Below are positions 1-7,397 of a stretch of DNA of 41,723 nt, one piece after another (the first letter of the stretch is position 1; each line of letters starts with the position of its first letter). The stretch spans positions 1 through 41,723 of the forward strand of contig DATKUY010000006.1 of assembly GCA_035530375.1 (NCBI GenBank), written 5' to 3'. A program made the translations under genes and the position numbers. The DNA is from Sulfuricella sp035530375 (GTDB lineage: Bacteria; Pseudomonadota; Gammaproteobacteria; Burkholderiales; Sulfuricellaceae). The notes under the pieces are model-generated. The model saw only the letters and a list, made by a program, of their open reading frames with translations, made no database searches and was not told where the DNA came from.

Positions 1-528
1 CATGCCCTGATTTTCGGCAAGCTGGTTGATGGCCTCGAAATCCCGCACGCCGCTTTCCGGGTCGCGTGCCTTGAGCCAGGCGTCGAAACGCGCGTTGCTT
101 TCCGAGGTAAAAGCCCCGCCATAGTTGAATGGACCATACAGGCAGAGATAGCCGCCTGCCGCCAGTAAGTTTCCGATAGCCGTGAACATCCGCTCTACCG
201 CCGGCCACGAAATGATGTGTACGGTATTGGCGTTGAAGATGGCGTCGAAAGTTTCTTTCGGCCGTGCGGTGTCGTTCACGTCGAGGGCTAGCGGCGGCAG
301 CACATTGGGCAGCCCGGCTTCATCCAGCCAGGCGTGAATGCCGGCATGGTTCTCGGGCAGTTCGCTGGTCTGCCAGGTCAGGTGGGGAAGCGCCTGACCG
401 AAATACACCGCATGCTGTCCGGTGCCGCTGGCAATTTCGAGCACTTGTTTGCGATCGGCAAAAAATTCCCGCAGCACGGCCAGGATGGGGTCGCGGTTTT
501 GTTCGCAGGATTCGGCAAAAGGTTTCAT
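1..528 (-). CDS. DUF938 family SAM-dependent methyltransferase (3' end outside window)
   Basis: Reading the minus strand from the ATG at 528 gives an open frame of 176 codons that runs off the left edge, so the C-terminus is missing. The product opens MKPFAESCEQNRDPIL and has a SAM-binding glycine motif, VLEIASGTGQHAVYFG, near residues 29-44. It continues with NANTVHIISWPAVERMF and LCLYGPFNYGG. These are typical of the DUF938 class I methyltransferases, whose substrate is unknown. The gene is divergent from the next one, with about 130 bases between the starts. Assignment to the family is confident; no specific reaction can be given. Confidence 0.85.
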   Translation of the reverse strand, partial: MKPFAESCEQNRDPILAVLREFFADRKQVLEIASGTGQHAVYFGQALPHLTWQTSELPENHAGIHAWLDEAGLPNVLPPLALDVNDTARPKETFDAIFNANTVHIISWPAVERMFTAIGNLLAAGGYLCLYGPFNYGGAFTSESNARFDAWLKARDPESGVRDFEAINQLAENQGM

Positions 529-660
529 GGCATCGACTCGTCAATGATCGGGTTCAGGATGAGCAACTAACTTCGATTTTACGCGCCCAGCCTGGCGATT
601 TAATAGGCTTTGTCCGATTCAGCTAAAATTCAAGTGTCCTGATTATGGGTTGAGAAAAAA

Positions 661-1794
661 TTGCCGCAAATTCCTGTCCTTCGCATTATCGAGTCCATCG
701 GTGAAATTCCCGCGCTGCAATGGAACGCACTGGCGGGCAGCGATCCCTTTCTCTCGCATGCTTATCTCAGCGCTTTGCAGGAAAGCGGTTGCGCCACGCC
801 GGAAACCGGCTGGCGCGCGCAGTTCCTGACGCTGTGGCGGGGAGAGAGCCTGGTCGGCGCCATGCCGCTCTACCTCAAATCCCACTCGTGGGGCGAGTTC
901 GTGTTCGACTGGGCGTGGGCCGAGGCCTACCAGCGCGCGGGCCTGGCGTATTACCCGAAGCTGTTGTGCGCCGTGCCGTTTACACCGGTGGCCGGCCTGC
1001 GCGTGCTGGCGGCCACGCCGGAATTGCGTGCGGAGTTATTGCGTACCGCCTTGCGGCTGGCGCAGGAAATGGGCGTATCGTCGCTGCATTGCTTGTTTCC
1101 GCCCGAGGCTCAGGCGCAGGAAATGCAGCAGCAAGGCATGATGTTGCGCCAGGGCGTGCAGTTCCACTGGCGCAATCCGGGCTATGCCGATTTCGACGCC
1201 TATCTCGCAGGCATGAGCCACGACAAGCGCAAGCGCATCAAGCAGGAGCGGCGCAAGGTGAAGGCGGCGGGCATCACCTTCGAACAGGTCACCGGCAGCG
1301 GGATCACCGATGCCCACTGGACATTTTTCGAACGCTGTTATGCCAACACGCACCGGCAATACAACTCGCCGCAAGCCCTGAACCTGGATTTTTTCCGGCG
1401 CATCGGTGCGAGCATGGCGGATAACATCCTGCTCGTGGTAGCCCTGCGCGATGGGCAGCCCATCGCCAGCGCGCTCAATTTCTACCGGCAGGAGGCGCTC
1501 TATGGCCGTTCATGGGGCGCGCTGGAATACCACCCCGGCCTGCACTTCGAAGCCTGCTACTATCAGGCCATTGAATTTTGCATCGAACGCAAGATACCGA
1601 TTTTTGAGGGCGGCGCGCAGGGTGAGCACAAGCTGTCCCGAGGCTTCCTGCCCGAAACCACCTGGTCCGCACACTGGCTGGCCCACCCCCGCTTTTCACA
1701 GGCAGTGGATGACTTTCTGCGGCGCGAGACGCGCGGCATGAGCTTCTACATGGACGAGCTCAATGAAAGAAGCCCTTTCAGACGGTCGGACTGA
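661..1794 (+). CDS. GNAT/FemAB-like N-acetyltransferase family protein (COG3146, DUF482)
   Basis: A 377-residue protein recognised as the COG3146 family of FemAB-like double-GNAT proteins. Hallmarks are DPFLSHAYLSALQESG near the N-terminus, HSWGEFVFDWAWAEAYQRAGLAYYPKL around residues 76-102, a basic HDKRKRIKQERRKV stretch near 186-199, and the C-terminal FEGGAQGEHKLSRGF motif. FemAB-type enzymes transfer aminoacyl groups, but the true substrate of this subfamily is not known. The start is TTG at 661, because the ATG just upstream is followed at once by a stop codon. A start further inside is possible. The gene appears to stand alone. Confidence 0.85.
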   Translation: MPQIPVLRIIESIGEIPALQWNALAGSDPFLSHAYLSALQESGCATPETGWRAQFLTLWRGESLVGAMPLYLKSHSWGEFVFDWAWAEAYQRAGLAYYPKLLCAVPFTPVAGLRVLAATPELRAELLRTALRLAQEMGVSSLHCLFPPEAQAQEMQQQGMMLRQGVQFHWRNPGYADFDAYLAGMSHDKRKRIKQERRKVKAAGITFEQVTGSGITDAHWTFFERCYANTHRQYNSPQALNLDFFRRIGASMADNILLVVALRDGQPIASALNFYRQEALYGRSWGALEYHPGLHFEACYYQAIEFCIERKIPIFEGGAQGEHKLSRGFLPETTWSAHWLAHPRFSQAVDDFLRRETRGMSFYMDELNERSPFRRSD

Positions 1795-1904
1795 TGGAAT
1801 TTGAGACAATGGCACACAACACAGAGGCGCCGCCCCAACGGCCATGCGCTACTGCATGAATTCATGTCGTTACGCTTCATCGCCGAGGAAGATCAGGAGC
1901 TGTT

Positions 1905-2267
1905 ATGAAAAACACTAAAACAACAGGTGGGCTGCTTTATTCCACCGAGCACGGCAGAATGTGCCCCGAGTGCCGCAAACCCATTACCGAGTGTATTTGC
2001 AGCCGGAATGGAGCCATGCCGGTGTCCGACGGCATCGTGCGCGTCTCCAGAGAAACCAAAGGCCGCAAGGGCAAAGGCGTTACCCTGATCAAGGGGCTTT
2101 CGCTGGATGCGCTTGCGCTCGCGCAACTGGGCAAACAGCTCAAAACGGCGTGCGGCTCAGGCGGCACAGTGAAAGAAGGGGTGATTGAAATTCAGGGCGA
2201 CCACTGCGAGCGGGTGATCGAACATCTCAAGAAACAGGGATGGCCTGTCAAGCGGGCTGGCGGGTAA
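1905..2267 (+). CDS. yciH: SUI1-like translation factor YciH
   Basis: A 120-residue protein matching the bacterial YciH/SUI1 family, relatives of eukaryotic initiation factor eIF1. The N-terminus has a CPECRKPITECIC cysteine cluster. The SUI1 core follows with RVSRETKGRKGKGVTLIKGL, then LKTACGSGGTVKEGVIEIQGDH and an ending of LKKQGWPVKRAGG. In E. coli YciH affects the fidelity of translation initiation. The start follows the SD-like AGGAGCTG. The gene is not in an operon: the mobile island begins about 27 bases after its stop codon, so this is the last left-hand chromosomal gene before the insertion. Confidence 0.9.
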   Translation: MKNTKTTGGLLYSTEHGRMCPECRKPITECICSRNGAMPVSDGIVRVSRETKGRKGKGVTLIKGLSLDALALAQLGKQLKTACGSGGTVKEGVIEIQGDHCERVIEHLKKQGWPVKRAGG

Positions 2268-2293
2268 GTCTTGGCTTCCGGCACCACGCATAT

Positions 2294-2309
2294 CCCCCGC
2301 CTCCACCAA
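2294..2309 (+). repeat. 16-base att-like copy of the tmRNA 3' end (inverted orientation)
   Basis: CCCCCGCCTCCACCAA reads on the plus strand here. The same 16 bases form the acceptor-stem and CCA end of tmRNA on the minus strand at 7024-7039. A 16-base match to the integration target, 27 bases after the yciH stop and at the left edge of the foreign genes, is very unlikely by chance. The orientation is opposite to that expected for attL/attR of a simple integration. Confidence 0.6.
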
Positions 2310-2313
2310 ATGA

Positions 2314-2351
2314 AAACGGCACCACATGGGTGCCGTTTGCATTCGATTTTT
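2314..2351 (+). terminator. Probable rho-independent terminator after yciH
   Basis: AAACGGCACC (2314-2323) and GGTGCCGTTT (2329-2338) form a perfect 10-base-pair stem with a 5-base loop. A run of five T follows at 2347-2351. The T-run begins some bases after the stem, so termination may be only partial. It lies just inside the left boundary repeat, so it may be element DNA taking over the role of the yciH terminator. Confidence 0.45.
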
Positions 2352-2387
2352 GGTGGGGTCTGGGCTACGCCCCGACACCTCGCGGCC

Positions 2388-2441
2388 AGTTTCGCATGCG
2401 AAACTTTAGCCGCTAAACCCAGCCGGTTTCGCATGCGAAAC
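2388..2441. promoter_or_regulatory. Two identical palindromes upstream of the relaxase gene
   Basis: AGTTTCGCATGCGAAACT (2388-2405) is a perfect 18-base palindrome. GTTTCGCATGCGAAAC (2426-2441) repeats its 16-base core, with centres 37 bases apart. Between them TTTAGCCGCTAAA forms a third small inverted repeat. The second palindrome ends 17 bases before the relaxase ATG. Perfect short palindromes in tandem suggest operator sites for a dimeric regulator or part of the transfer origin. No matching regulator is encoded within the island. Confidence 0.55.
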
Positions 2442-2458
2442 TTATCAAGGAATCGCCC

Positions 2459-3544
2459 ATGTCTGAATCTGATTTCGACACATTGCACTCGCGCCGAGGT
2501 GCCGGCCAGGACGTTATCCGTTCTGGCGGCAATCGTGCCGGCGCAGGCGGAACTGGTCACTCGTTTCAATTGAATCAGCCGACTTTCCATTGCAGCGTAA
2601 AAACCATATCGCGCAGCGCCGGTCGCAGTGCGACTGCAGCCATTGCCTACCGTTCAGGCGAAGGAATAGCTGACGAGCGTACCGGCGAGATTTTCGATTT
2701 CACCCGCAAGCAGGGAGTAATCCATTCTGAGATTGTCGTTCCAGACCAAGCGCCAGAATGGGCGCATGATCGAGCCTCACTCTGGAATGCGGTAGAACAA
2801 GCGGAGAAGCGTAAAAATTCTACGGTGGCCAGAGAGTGGGAGGTAGCCATCCCCTATGGACTTTCCCAAGAGCAAGCCGCCGACCTGGTGCGCGAATACG
2901 CACAGGAGATCGTAGAGCGCCACGGCATTGCAGTGGACTTCGCTATTCACCAGGACAACCTGAAGGCATGGAACGGTTCGGAAAAGGGCGTAAAAGGCCT
3001 GCATGCCCACATTCTAGGCAGCACCCGCCGCCTGGAGCGCAACGGCTTCACTGAGAAAAGCCGTGAGCTGGACGACAAAACAAACAAGTCAGAGCTGGGC
3101 GGATTGTCGCGGGGAGCGATGGAGGTAATGCACTGGCGGGAGCGGTGGGCGATTGTAGCCAACCGCAGCCTTGAACGGGCTGGCCTCGATGGGCGCATCG
3201 ACCACCGCAGCCTCAAGGCCCAAGGCATCGACCGCGATCCGACCGCGCATCTTGGGCCAGCTGCTACCGCCCTGGAGCGTCGAGGTATAGAAACTGAACT
3301 AGGCCGATCTAATCGTGGGCTGGTTTCCGAGATTCACATCGAGCAGGCACCCGAAGCGCCCCAGGAGCGCCCGCAGACCTATCGCGAGAAGCTAGAGCAG
3401 CGTAGGCAGCAAGAGCGAGAGCAGAGCGACCAGAAACAACCCCGGCTCGCCCCTGATGCCAAGGGATCGACGTATCGAGAGAGGCTTGAGCAGCGAAGGG
3501 AGCGGGATAAAGCTCAGGGAAAGGATAATGATCGAGGTCGTTAG
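2459..3544 (+). CDS. mobL: MobA/MobL family relaxase
   Basis: A 361-residue protein. Residues 44-66 carry the MobA/MobL signature CSVKTISRSAGRSATAAIAY, with a candidate catalytic tyrosine at 64. The metal-binding histidine motif (H164, then HAHILGSTR with H182 and H184) lies about 100 residues later. Such relaxases nick one strand at oriT and carry it into the recipient. The C-terminal third is charged and contains a duplicated TYRE-L-QRR segment (YREKLEQRRQQ and YRERLEQRRER). The protein is short for the family and lacks a helicase or primase domain. The ATG at 2459 follows an AAGGA site. About 40 residues precede the usual start, and an in-frame TTG at 2570 would give the canonical N-terminus. 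No MobC-like partner is visible. Confidence 0.88.
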   Translation: MSESDFDTLHSRRGAGQDVIRSGGNRAGAGGTGHSFQLNQPTFHCSVKTISRSAGRSATAAIAYRSGEGIADERTGEIFDFTRKQGVIHSEIVVPDQAPEWAHDRASLWNAVEQAEKRKNSTVAREWEVAIPYGLSQEQAADLVREYAQEIVERHGIAVDFAIHQDNLKAWNGSEKGVKGLHAHILGSTRRLERNGFTEKSRELDDKTNKSELGGLSRGAMEVMHWRERWAIVANRSLERAGLDGRIDHRSLKAQGIDRDPTAHLGPAATALERRGIETELGRSNRGLVSEIHIEQAPEAPQERPQTYREKLEQRRQQEREQSDQKQPRLAPDAKGSTYRERLEQRRERDKAQGKDNDRGR

Positions 3545-3619
3545 CCAATTTCTCGATTTTGGTAAATTGGTTAGCGAATGAAGATTAGACTAAATTGTTG
3601 GCCGAGGGCATGGAGACGC

Positions 3620-4282
3620 CTATAAACCTTCTAGGGTACTTACCCAAGCATTAAAACGTGGGCAGGCGGCACGGATCGCGGGTAAGCCAATCTCGATGGC
3701 TAGCAATACACCATATTGAGGCTTAGATTTTTCGTAGGTAGGCCATCTAGCGATCAGCCTTTTTGACGGAGCCGTCGCCGGGGAATTGTTGACGTCCTCT
3801 GGGCCAGCGAATTTGGCCAGTTCGGATTGCCAGCCTGCAATCGCTTGGTGTGAAACATTCGCGTAACTGAATGCCGACAGATTGCTAAACAGCAGCGCTT
3901 CGTATTCATGCAATTGCAGATAGGGAATCAGATTGGCCTGCCCGACATCGGCAGCCAGATTGGTTTCAAGCGCGGTAGCCTGAGCTTGCGGCGGTAGACC
4001 TGCATTCCACTGTGCAACACCCGGAAAATCACTGGGCAGGCCATACACATCGAATAAAGTCGTTACGCGAGCGGTGGGGTCTTGCTGGCACCATTGTTGT
4101 ATTTGCCGTTTTATTTTTCCATAGCTCACGGCCCCGCCCTTAAAACCCTTCCGGGTTTCGACGATGCGCGGTGTTAGCCAGACCTGAAAACCTGTTAGAT
4201 GTGGGACTAATAGTTCCCGCACGAAGGTTTCTTCTGTTTGTCCTTCGACGAGGATATTGACCCGTGTGTTATTGCCTGCCAT
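3620..4282 (-). CDS. DUF4276 family protein, TOPRIM-like, partner of the upstream ATPase
   Basis: A 220-residue protein. The ATG at 4282-4280 overlaps the ATPase stop codon as TAATG, which fixes the start; a longer frame to 4342 would overlap the ATPase by 61 bases. DUF4276 hallmarks are VNILVEGQTEETFV (residues 8-21), LFDVYGLP (76-83) and LHEYEALLFS (124-133). The spaced acidic residues resemble a TOPRIM-type metal site, but that is inference. DUF4276 proteins commonly follow RecF/OLD-like AAA ATPases, a layout shared with ATPase-plus-nuclease defence systems such as PARIS, AbiL and Gabija. Base composition is less GC-rich than the flanking chromosome. The biological role has not been tested. 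Confidence 0.85.
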   Translation of the reverse strand: MAGNNTRVNILVEGQTEETFVRELLVPHLTGFQVWLTPRIVETRKGFKGGAVSYGKIKRQIQQWCQQDPTARVTTLFDVYGLPSDFPGVAQWNAGLPPQAQATALETNLAADVGQANLIPYLQLHEYEALLFSNLSAFSYANVSHQAIAGWQSELAKFAGPEDVNNSPATAPSKRLIARWPTYEKSKPQYGVLLAIEIGLPAIRAACPRFNAWVSTLEGL

Positions 4283-5391
4283 TAGCGTGGCTTCCCATCC
4301 AAGACATTGCCAGGCCTTCCTCCGAAAACATTGCGTTTCCATAGATCGCCGAGCGAATACTCTTCCAGCCAGACGGCGAACTTGTCGTGGTCAAGGCGAG
4401 TAAAAGTTGATTGATCGTTTTCTCGATCGACCACGATAACGTTCCTGGGGTCGAACTGATTGAGCAACTCCACTGATTGCGTTGAAATAATCAGTTGATG
4501 CTTCATTGCTGTCTGTTGCATGACTGAGGCAAGAAGTTCGATGGCGTAAGGATGTAGTCCAAGTTCCGGTTCGTCGAACAAGATAGTGGCGGGCATCAAC
4601 TTGTCGGGTTGAAGGAGCACGGTTGCAAGGCAGATAAAGCGCAGGCTACCATCGGAAAGGTGATGGCCAAGGAAGGGAAAGTCGCTGCCTTTTTCGTTCC
4701 ATTCTAGCTGGATCGAGTTCGGATCGAGTGGATTCGGGCGTAGTTGGAAGTCTGCGAAGAATGGTGCAACGAGTCGCACCGTATCGACTATCCGGCGGTA
4801 ATGGTCGGGGTACTGCTCCCGCAAACGGTAGAGGTAAGCCGCTAGATTGGCCCCGTCTGGGCGTAGCCAAGCATTGTCGTTGAGTGCACACGCTTGCTTC
4901 ATCGGCGCGGAGTCGCTGGTGTCGTGAAAATGATAGACGATCCAACTCTTGACCGACGGCACAACGTAGTTGGCGACTTTTTGATGGCGACCACTTCCTG
5001 AAAGCGTTTCGGCATGGCCTGTACCGAGCGAGAAAGTATGGCCGGTGTAATCCCAATAGAACTGTTCCCAGGCAAATATTAGGGTATTGCCTTGGGTTGG
5101 TTCGAGCGCGAGTTTGTAACCGTTGTTTCCAAAATACATTTCGGCGGACATCTGTGGGGTGCGTTTGCGGCCGTAGTGAAGAAATGCATCGGGACCGCCG
5201 CTTTTTGCCACATAGTAATTTAGCTCCCCAGCCATCAGCCGCGCAAGCAAGCGGAAAAAGCTAATGAAATTGCTTTTGCCCGCGCCGTTGGCGCCGATCA
5301 ACACATTCAAATTGGTCAGCGTGAGATCTTCGAGCGCACGGATCGATTTGTAGCCGCGAATGCTGATTCTTCGTATGGGGTCCATGCTCAT
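4282..5391 (-). CDS. AAA family ATPase (AAA_21/COG4637-like) of a putative defence pair
   Basis: A 369-residue RecF/SMC-like ATPase of the overcoming-lysogenisation-defect type. The N-terminus IRRISIRGYKSIRALEDLTL leads to a Walker A motif GANGAGKS (33-40). An ABC-type signature LSDGSLRF (245-252), a Walker B motif ATILFDEPELGLHP (268-281) and a sensor-like IISTQS (301-306) follow. There is no long coiled coil and no fused nuclease domain, so the effector is probably the coupled DUF4276 protein. The first ATG (5391) is used here; ATG at 5385 is equally possible. About 245 bases upstream separate it from the integrase and must hold its promoter; no clear hexamers were identified there, only a TGCAATG...CATTGCA stem at 5599-5625. 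Confidence 0.88.
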   Translation of the reverse strand: MSMDPIRRISIRGYKSIRALEDLTLTNLNVLIGANGAGKSNFISFFRLLARLMAGELNYYVAKSGGPDAFLHYGRKRTPQMSAEMYFGNNGYKLALEPTQGNTLIFAWEQFYWDYTGHTFSLGTGHAETLSGSGRHQKVANYVVPSVKSWIVYHFHDTSDSAPMKQACALNDNAWLRPDGANLAAYLYRLREQYPDHYRRIVDTVRLVAPFFADFQLRPNPLDPNSIQLEWNEKGSDFPFLGHHLSDGSLRFICLATVLLQPDKLMPATILFDEPELGLHPYAIELLASVMQQTAMKHQLIISTQSVELLNQFDPRNVIVVDRENDQSTFTRLDHDKFAVWLEEYSLGDLWKRNVFGGRPGNVLDGKPR

Positions 5392-5636
5392 TACCTAGGG
5401 ATTTGCGCGCATACTTTAACAGTTTTATGAAAGTTTAGTTGACGTTGCTCTGGATTTTGCCGCACAAAACCGCGACTGCCAATACCTGGGGAACAAAGAC
5501 GCAGGATTCACAGTGTGGATTCGCGGCAGTATTGCCAAAACCCCACGCCGAGATCGGTCCCAGCCTATATCACGCTACTCTTCATCGGGGTCATGGTTTG
5601 CAATGCAATATGATTGTTCATTGCACCGATAGCTGT

Positions 5637-6848
5637 CTAGGCGGCGCAAAGCGGCACAATAACCGCTCCCATCCTCAGTTCATCAAGATAGTCCGCCCAT
5701 TGCTGCATCATCTTCCGGCGCTCGGCAAGGTGTGCTGTCCGGTTGTATGCGCGCCCATTCGGATCGCGGACGGCGTGGGCTAGTTGATGTTCAATGAAGT
5801 CTGGCCGTACCCCTAGCACTTCGTCCAGAATGGTTCTGGCCATCGCCCTGAATCCATGCCCGCTCATTTCGTCTTTTTCATAGCCCATGCGGCGTAGAGC
5901 GGCGAGAACCGTATTTTCACTCATGGGGCGGCCATTTGTTCGGGTGCCAGGAAATACATATTTGCCGCCGCCAGTGATGGCCTTCAACTCCAGCAATATT
6001 TCCAAAACTTGGGAGGACAGGGGAACTAGGTGAGCCTGCCTCATTTTCATTTTTTCGGCGGGAATGTTCCACTCTGCGCGCTCCAGGTCAAATTCACTCC
6101 ATTCTGCATGCCGTAGTTCACCAGGGCGAACGAATAGAAGCGGAGCAAGGCGAAGGGCGCATTTCGTCGGGAATGATCCTTGATAGCCATCAATCGAGCG
6201 CAATAGTCCGCCGATGGCTTGGGGGTCAGTGATGGCGGCGTGGTGAGTTTCGCGTGCGGGTGGCAAAGCACCTCTCAAATCGCTGGAAATATCTCTTGTT
6301 GCCCTTCCGGTAGCAACAGCATAGCGAAACACCTGGCCGCAATTGCCGAGCGCGCGGTGAGCTGTTTCTAGTGCTCCCCGGCTTTCAATTCGCCGAATCG
6401 TGGCGAGCAGTTCGGGTGCGATGATGTCAGAAGCGGGTTTTGCGCCGAGCCAAGGGAATATGTCGCGCTCCAGGCGGCGGATAATGCGGTCGCCGTGATT
6501 CGAGGCCCATGTCGTCGAGTATTTGGCGAACCATTCGCGCGCCACTGCTTCAAAGCTGTTGCCACCGCTGTTCTGGCGGGATAGTTTGATAGCTTTCCGC
6601 TCACCTGATGGGTCAATGCCGTCAGCCAGCTTTTTTCTGGCCAGGTCTCGTTTCTCGTTGGCCGACGCCAGCGAAATTTCAGGATAGACACCCAGCGCCA
6701 AGGTCTTACGCTTCCCATCGAAACGATAGTCCATGCGCCAGTATTTGCCGGTCTGGTTGATTAGGAGATAGAGCCCTTTGCCAGCGGCCAGCTTATAGGG
6801 CTTGTCAGCCGGCTTGGCGTTCTTTGCTTCAATCGCGGTCAATCCCAT
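5637..6848 (-). CDS. int: P4-type tyrosine recombinase/integrase
   Basis: A 403-residue integrase with an N-terminal DUF4102 arm-binding domain (LTAIEAKNAKPADKPYKLAAGKG), a central SAM-like core-binding domain (about 98-190) and a C-terminal catalytic domain. Visible active-site residues are R241 (FVRPGELRHAEW), H331-x-x-R334 (SGHGFRAMARTIL), H358 (EHQLAH) and the nucleophile Y368 (RAYNRTAHL). All are intact. It starts 176 bases from the tmRNA 3' end and is read away from it, the usual layout for integrases that target tRNA or tmRNA genes. It should integrate and excise the island, probably with an excisionase supplied elsewhere, since none is visible here. Confidence 0.93.
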   Translation of the reverse strand: MGLTAIEAKNAKPADKPYKLAAGKGLYLLINQTGKYWRMDYRFDGKRKTLALGVYPEISLASANEKRDLARKKLADGIDPSGERKAIKLSRQNSGGNSFEAVAREWFAKYSTTWASNHGDRIIRRLERDIFPWLGAKPASDIIAPELLATIRRIESRGALETAHRALGNCGQVFRYAVATGRATRDISSDLRGALPPARETHHAAITDPQAIGGLLRSIDGYQGSFPTKCALRLAPLLFVRPGELRHAEWSEFDLERAEWNIPAEKMKMRQAHLVPLSSQVLEILLELKAITGGGKYVFPGTRTNGRPMSENTVLAALRRMGYEKDEMSGHGFRAMARTILDEVLGVRPDFIEHQLAHAVRDPNGRAYNRTAHLAERRKMMQQWADYLDELRMGAVIVPLCAA

Positions 6849-6851
6849 TTG

Positions 6852-6912
6852 ACGGTATCTCCCCTGGTGGTATGCTCGAATACCGCCAAAAGTACCGCCA
6901 TAAAGTACGGTA
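6852..6912. repeat. Repeated ACGGTA / TACCGCC sites upstream of the integrase
   Basis: Between the integrase start and tmRNA the word ACGGTA or its inverse recurs. ACGGTA lies at 6852-6857 and 6907-6912. GGTGGTAT (6866-6873) pairs with ATACCGCC (6880-6887) around a 6-base loop, and TACCGCC recurs at 6893-6899. Further CGGTAT copies lie near 6992 and 7002. Clusters like this beside an integrase gene are candidates for arm-type integrase or excisionase binding sites, and for autoregulation of int. This is inference from position. Confidence 0.4.
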
Positions 6913-6956
6913 TGTCAAGTTATGCTGGGGTATATCTCGTGATATCTCCGGGCAAC

Positions 6957-6991
6957 AAAAAACCCGCAATGTAGCTAAACATGCGGGTTTT
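6957..6991 (-). terminator. Rho-independent terminator, probably for tmRNA
   Basis: AAAACCCGCA (6959-6968) and TGCGGGTTTT (6982-6991) form a 10-base-pair stem around a 13-base loop. On the minus strand it ends in a run of six T. It lies 34 bases beyond the tmRNA 3' end in the direction of tmRNA transcription, so it would stop tmRNA transcripts before they enter int. The T-run also on the other strand makes it potentially bidirectional. Confidence 0.7.
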
Positions 6992-7023
6992 CGGTATGCC
7001 ACGGTATAACTGATGATGCGCTA

Positions 7024-7039
7024 TTGGTGGAGGCGGGGG
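7024..7039 (-). repeat. att-type core within the tmRNA 3' end
   Basis: The minus strand reads CCCCCGCCTCCACCAA, covering the end of the tmRNA T-arm/acceptor region and the encoded CCA. It matches the 16 bases at 2294-2309. The integrase gene next to it makes this the likely crossover region of the island. Confidence 0.6.
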
Positions 7040-7397
7040 GAATCGAACCCCCGTCCGCAAGCCCTCTACAGGCAGTTCTACATACTTAGTCCGATTATTT
7101 GATTTCGCCCGAATCACGCCAACCGAACAGGCTGGATTCACGCTAGTTGCCTTAAGTTTAGGATCGGTTCAAGCAACCCGGACCGACACGAGTCTCTGTT
7201 AATGACTCTGCTCTTTCCACCTTGCGGCTTCAAGCCGGCCCAGAGACCAACCGGTGCAGAGTCTAACCGGCAATTAAGCGGCTAGAGCGTAGTTTTCGTC
7301 GTTTGCGACTATAGTTTTCCAGATGGATTTACGAGGTCACTGGTCCTCGGTATGCCCTACACTGCTTTGCAACCCACGTCGAAACCGGGTCGCCCCC
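7025..7397 (-). ncRNA. ssrA: Transfer-messenger RNA (tmRNA)
   Basis: On the minus strand the gene opens GGGGGCGACCCGGTTTCGACG and ends with the tRNA-like T-arm GGTTCGATTCC, acceptor strand CGCCTCC and encoded CCA. The 5' GGGGGCG pairs with the 3' CGCCTCC as a seven-base acceptor stem with one G-U pair. A resume codon GCA starts the tag frame at 7306, which encodes ANDENYALAA and ends TAA at 7274, the same tag as in E. coli. tmRNA rescues stalled ribosomes and marks the nascent protein for proteolysis. The 373-base length is normal. The 3' end is intact despite the adjoining island. A promoter is expected just right of 7397; TATGTA and TATACA hexamers occur there but no spacing is convincing. 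Confidence 0.95.

Larger units (their letters stand above)
2294..7039. mobile_element. Putative integrative mobilizable island at the ssrA 3' end
   Basis: About 4.7 kb bounded on the right by the 3' end of tmRNA and on the left by a 16-base copy of it (CCCCCGCCTCCACCAA at 2294-2309, against its complement at 7024-7039). Inside lie a MobA/MobL relaxase, an AAA ATPase + DUF4276 pair and a P4-type integrase next to tmRNA. The integrase position, the relaxase, the lower GC of the middle part and the use of ssrA as target are classic for small integrative mobilizable elements. The oddity is that the two boundary repeats are inverted, not direct, so the ends may have been rearranged. No conjugation pore genes are present, so transfer would need a helper element. 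Confidence 0.65.

Noticed and set aside
5392..5636. Possible small gene between the ATPase and the integrase
   Set aside because: A plus-strand open frame of 114 codons exists but has no motif, no clear SD and overlaps the integrase 3' end; the gap more likely holds the ATPase promoter.
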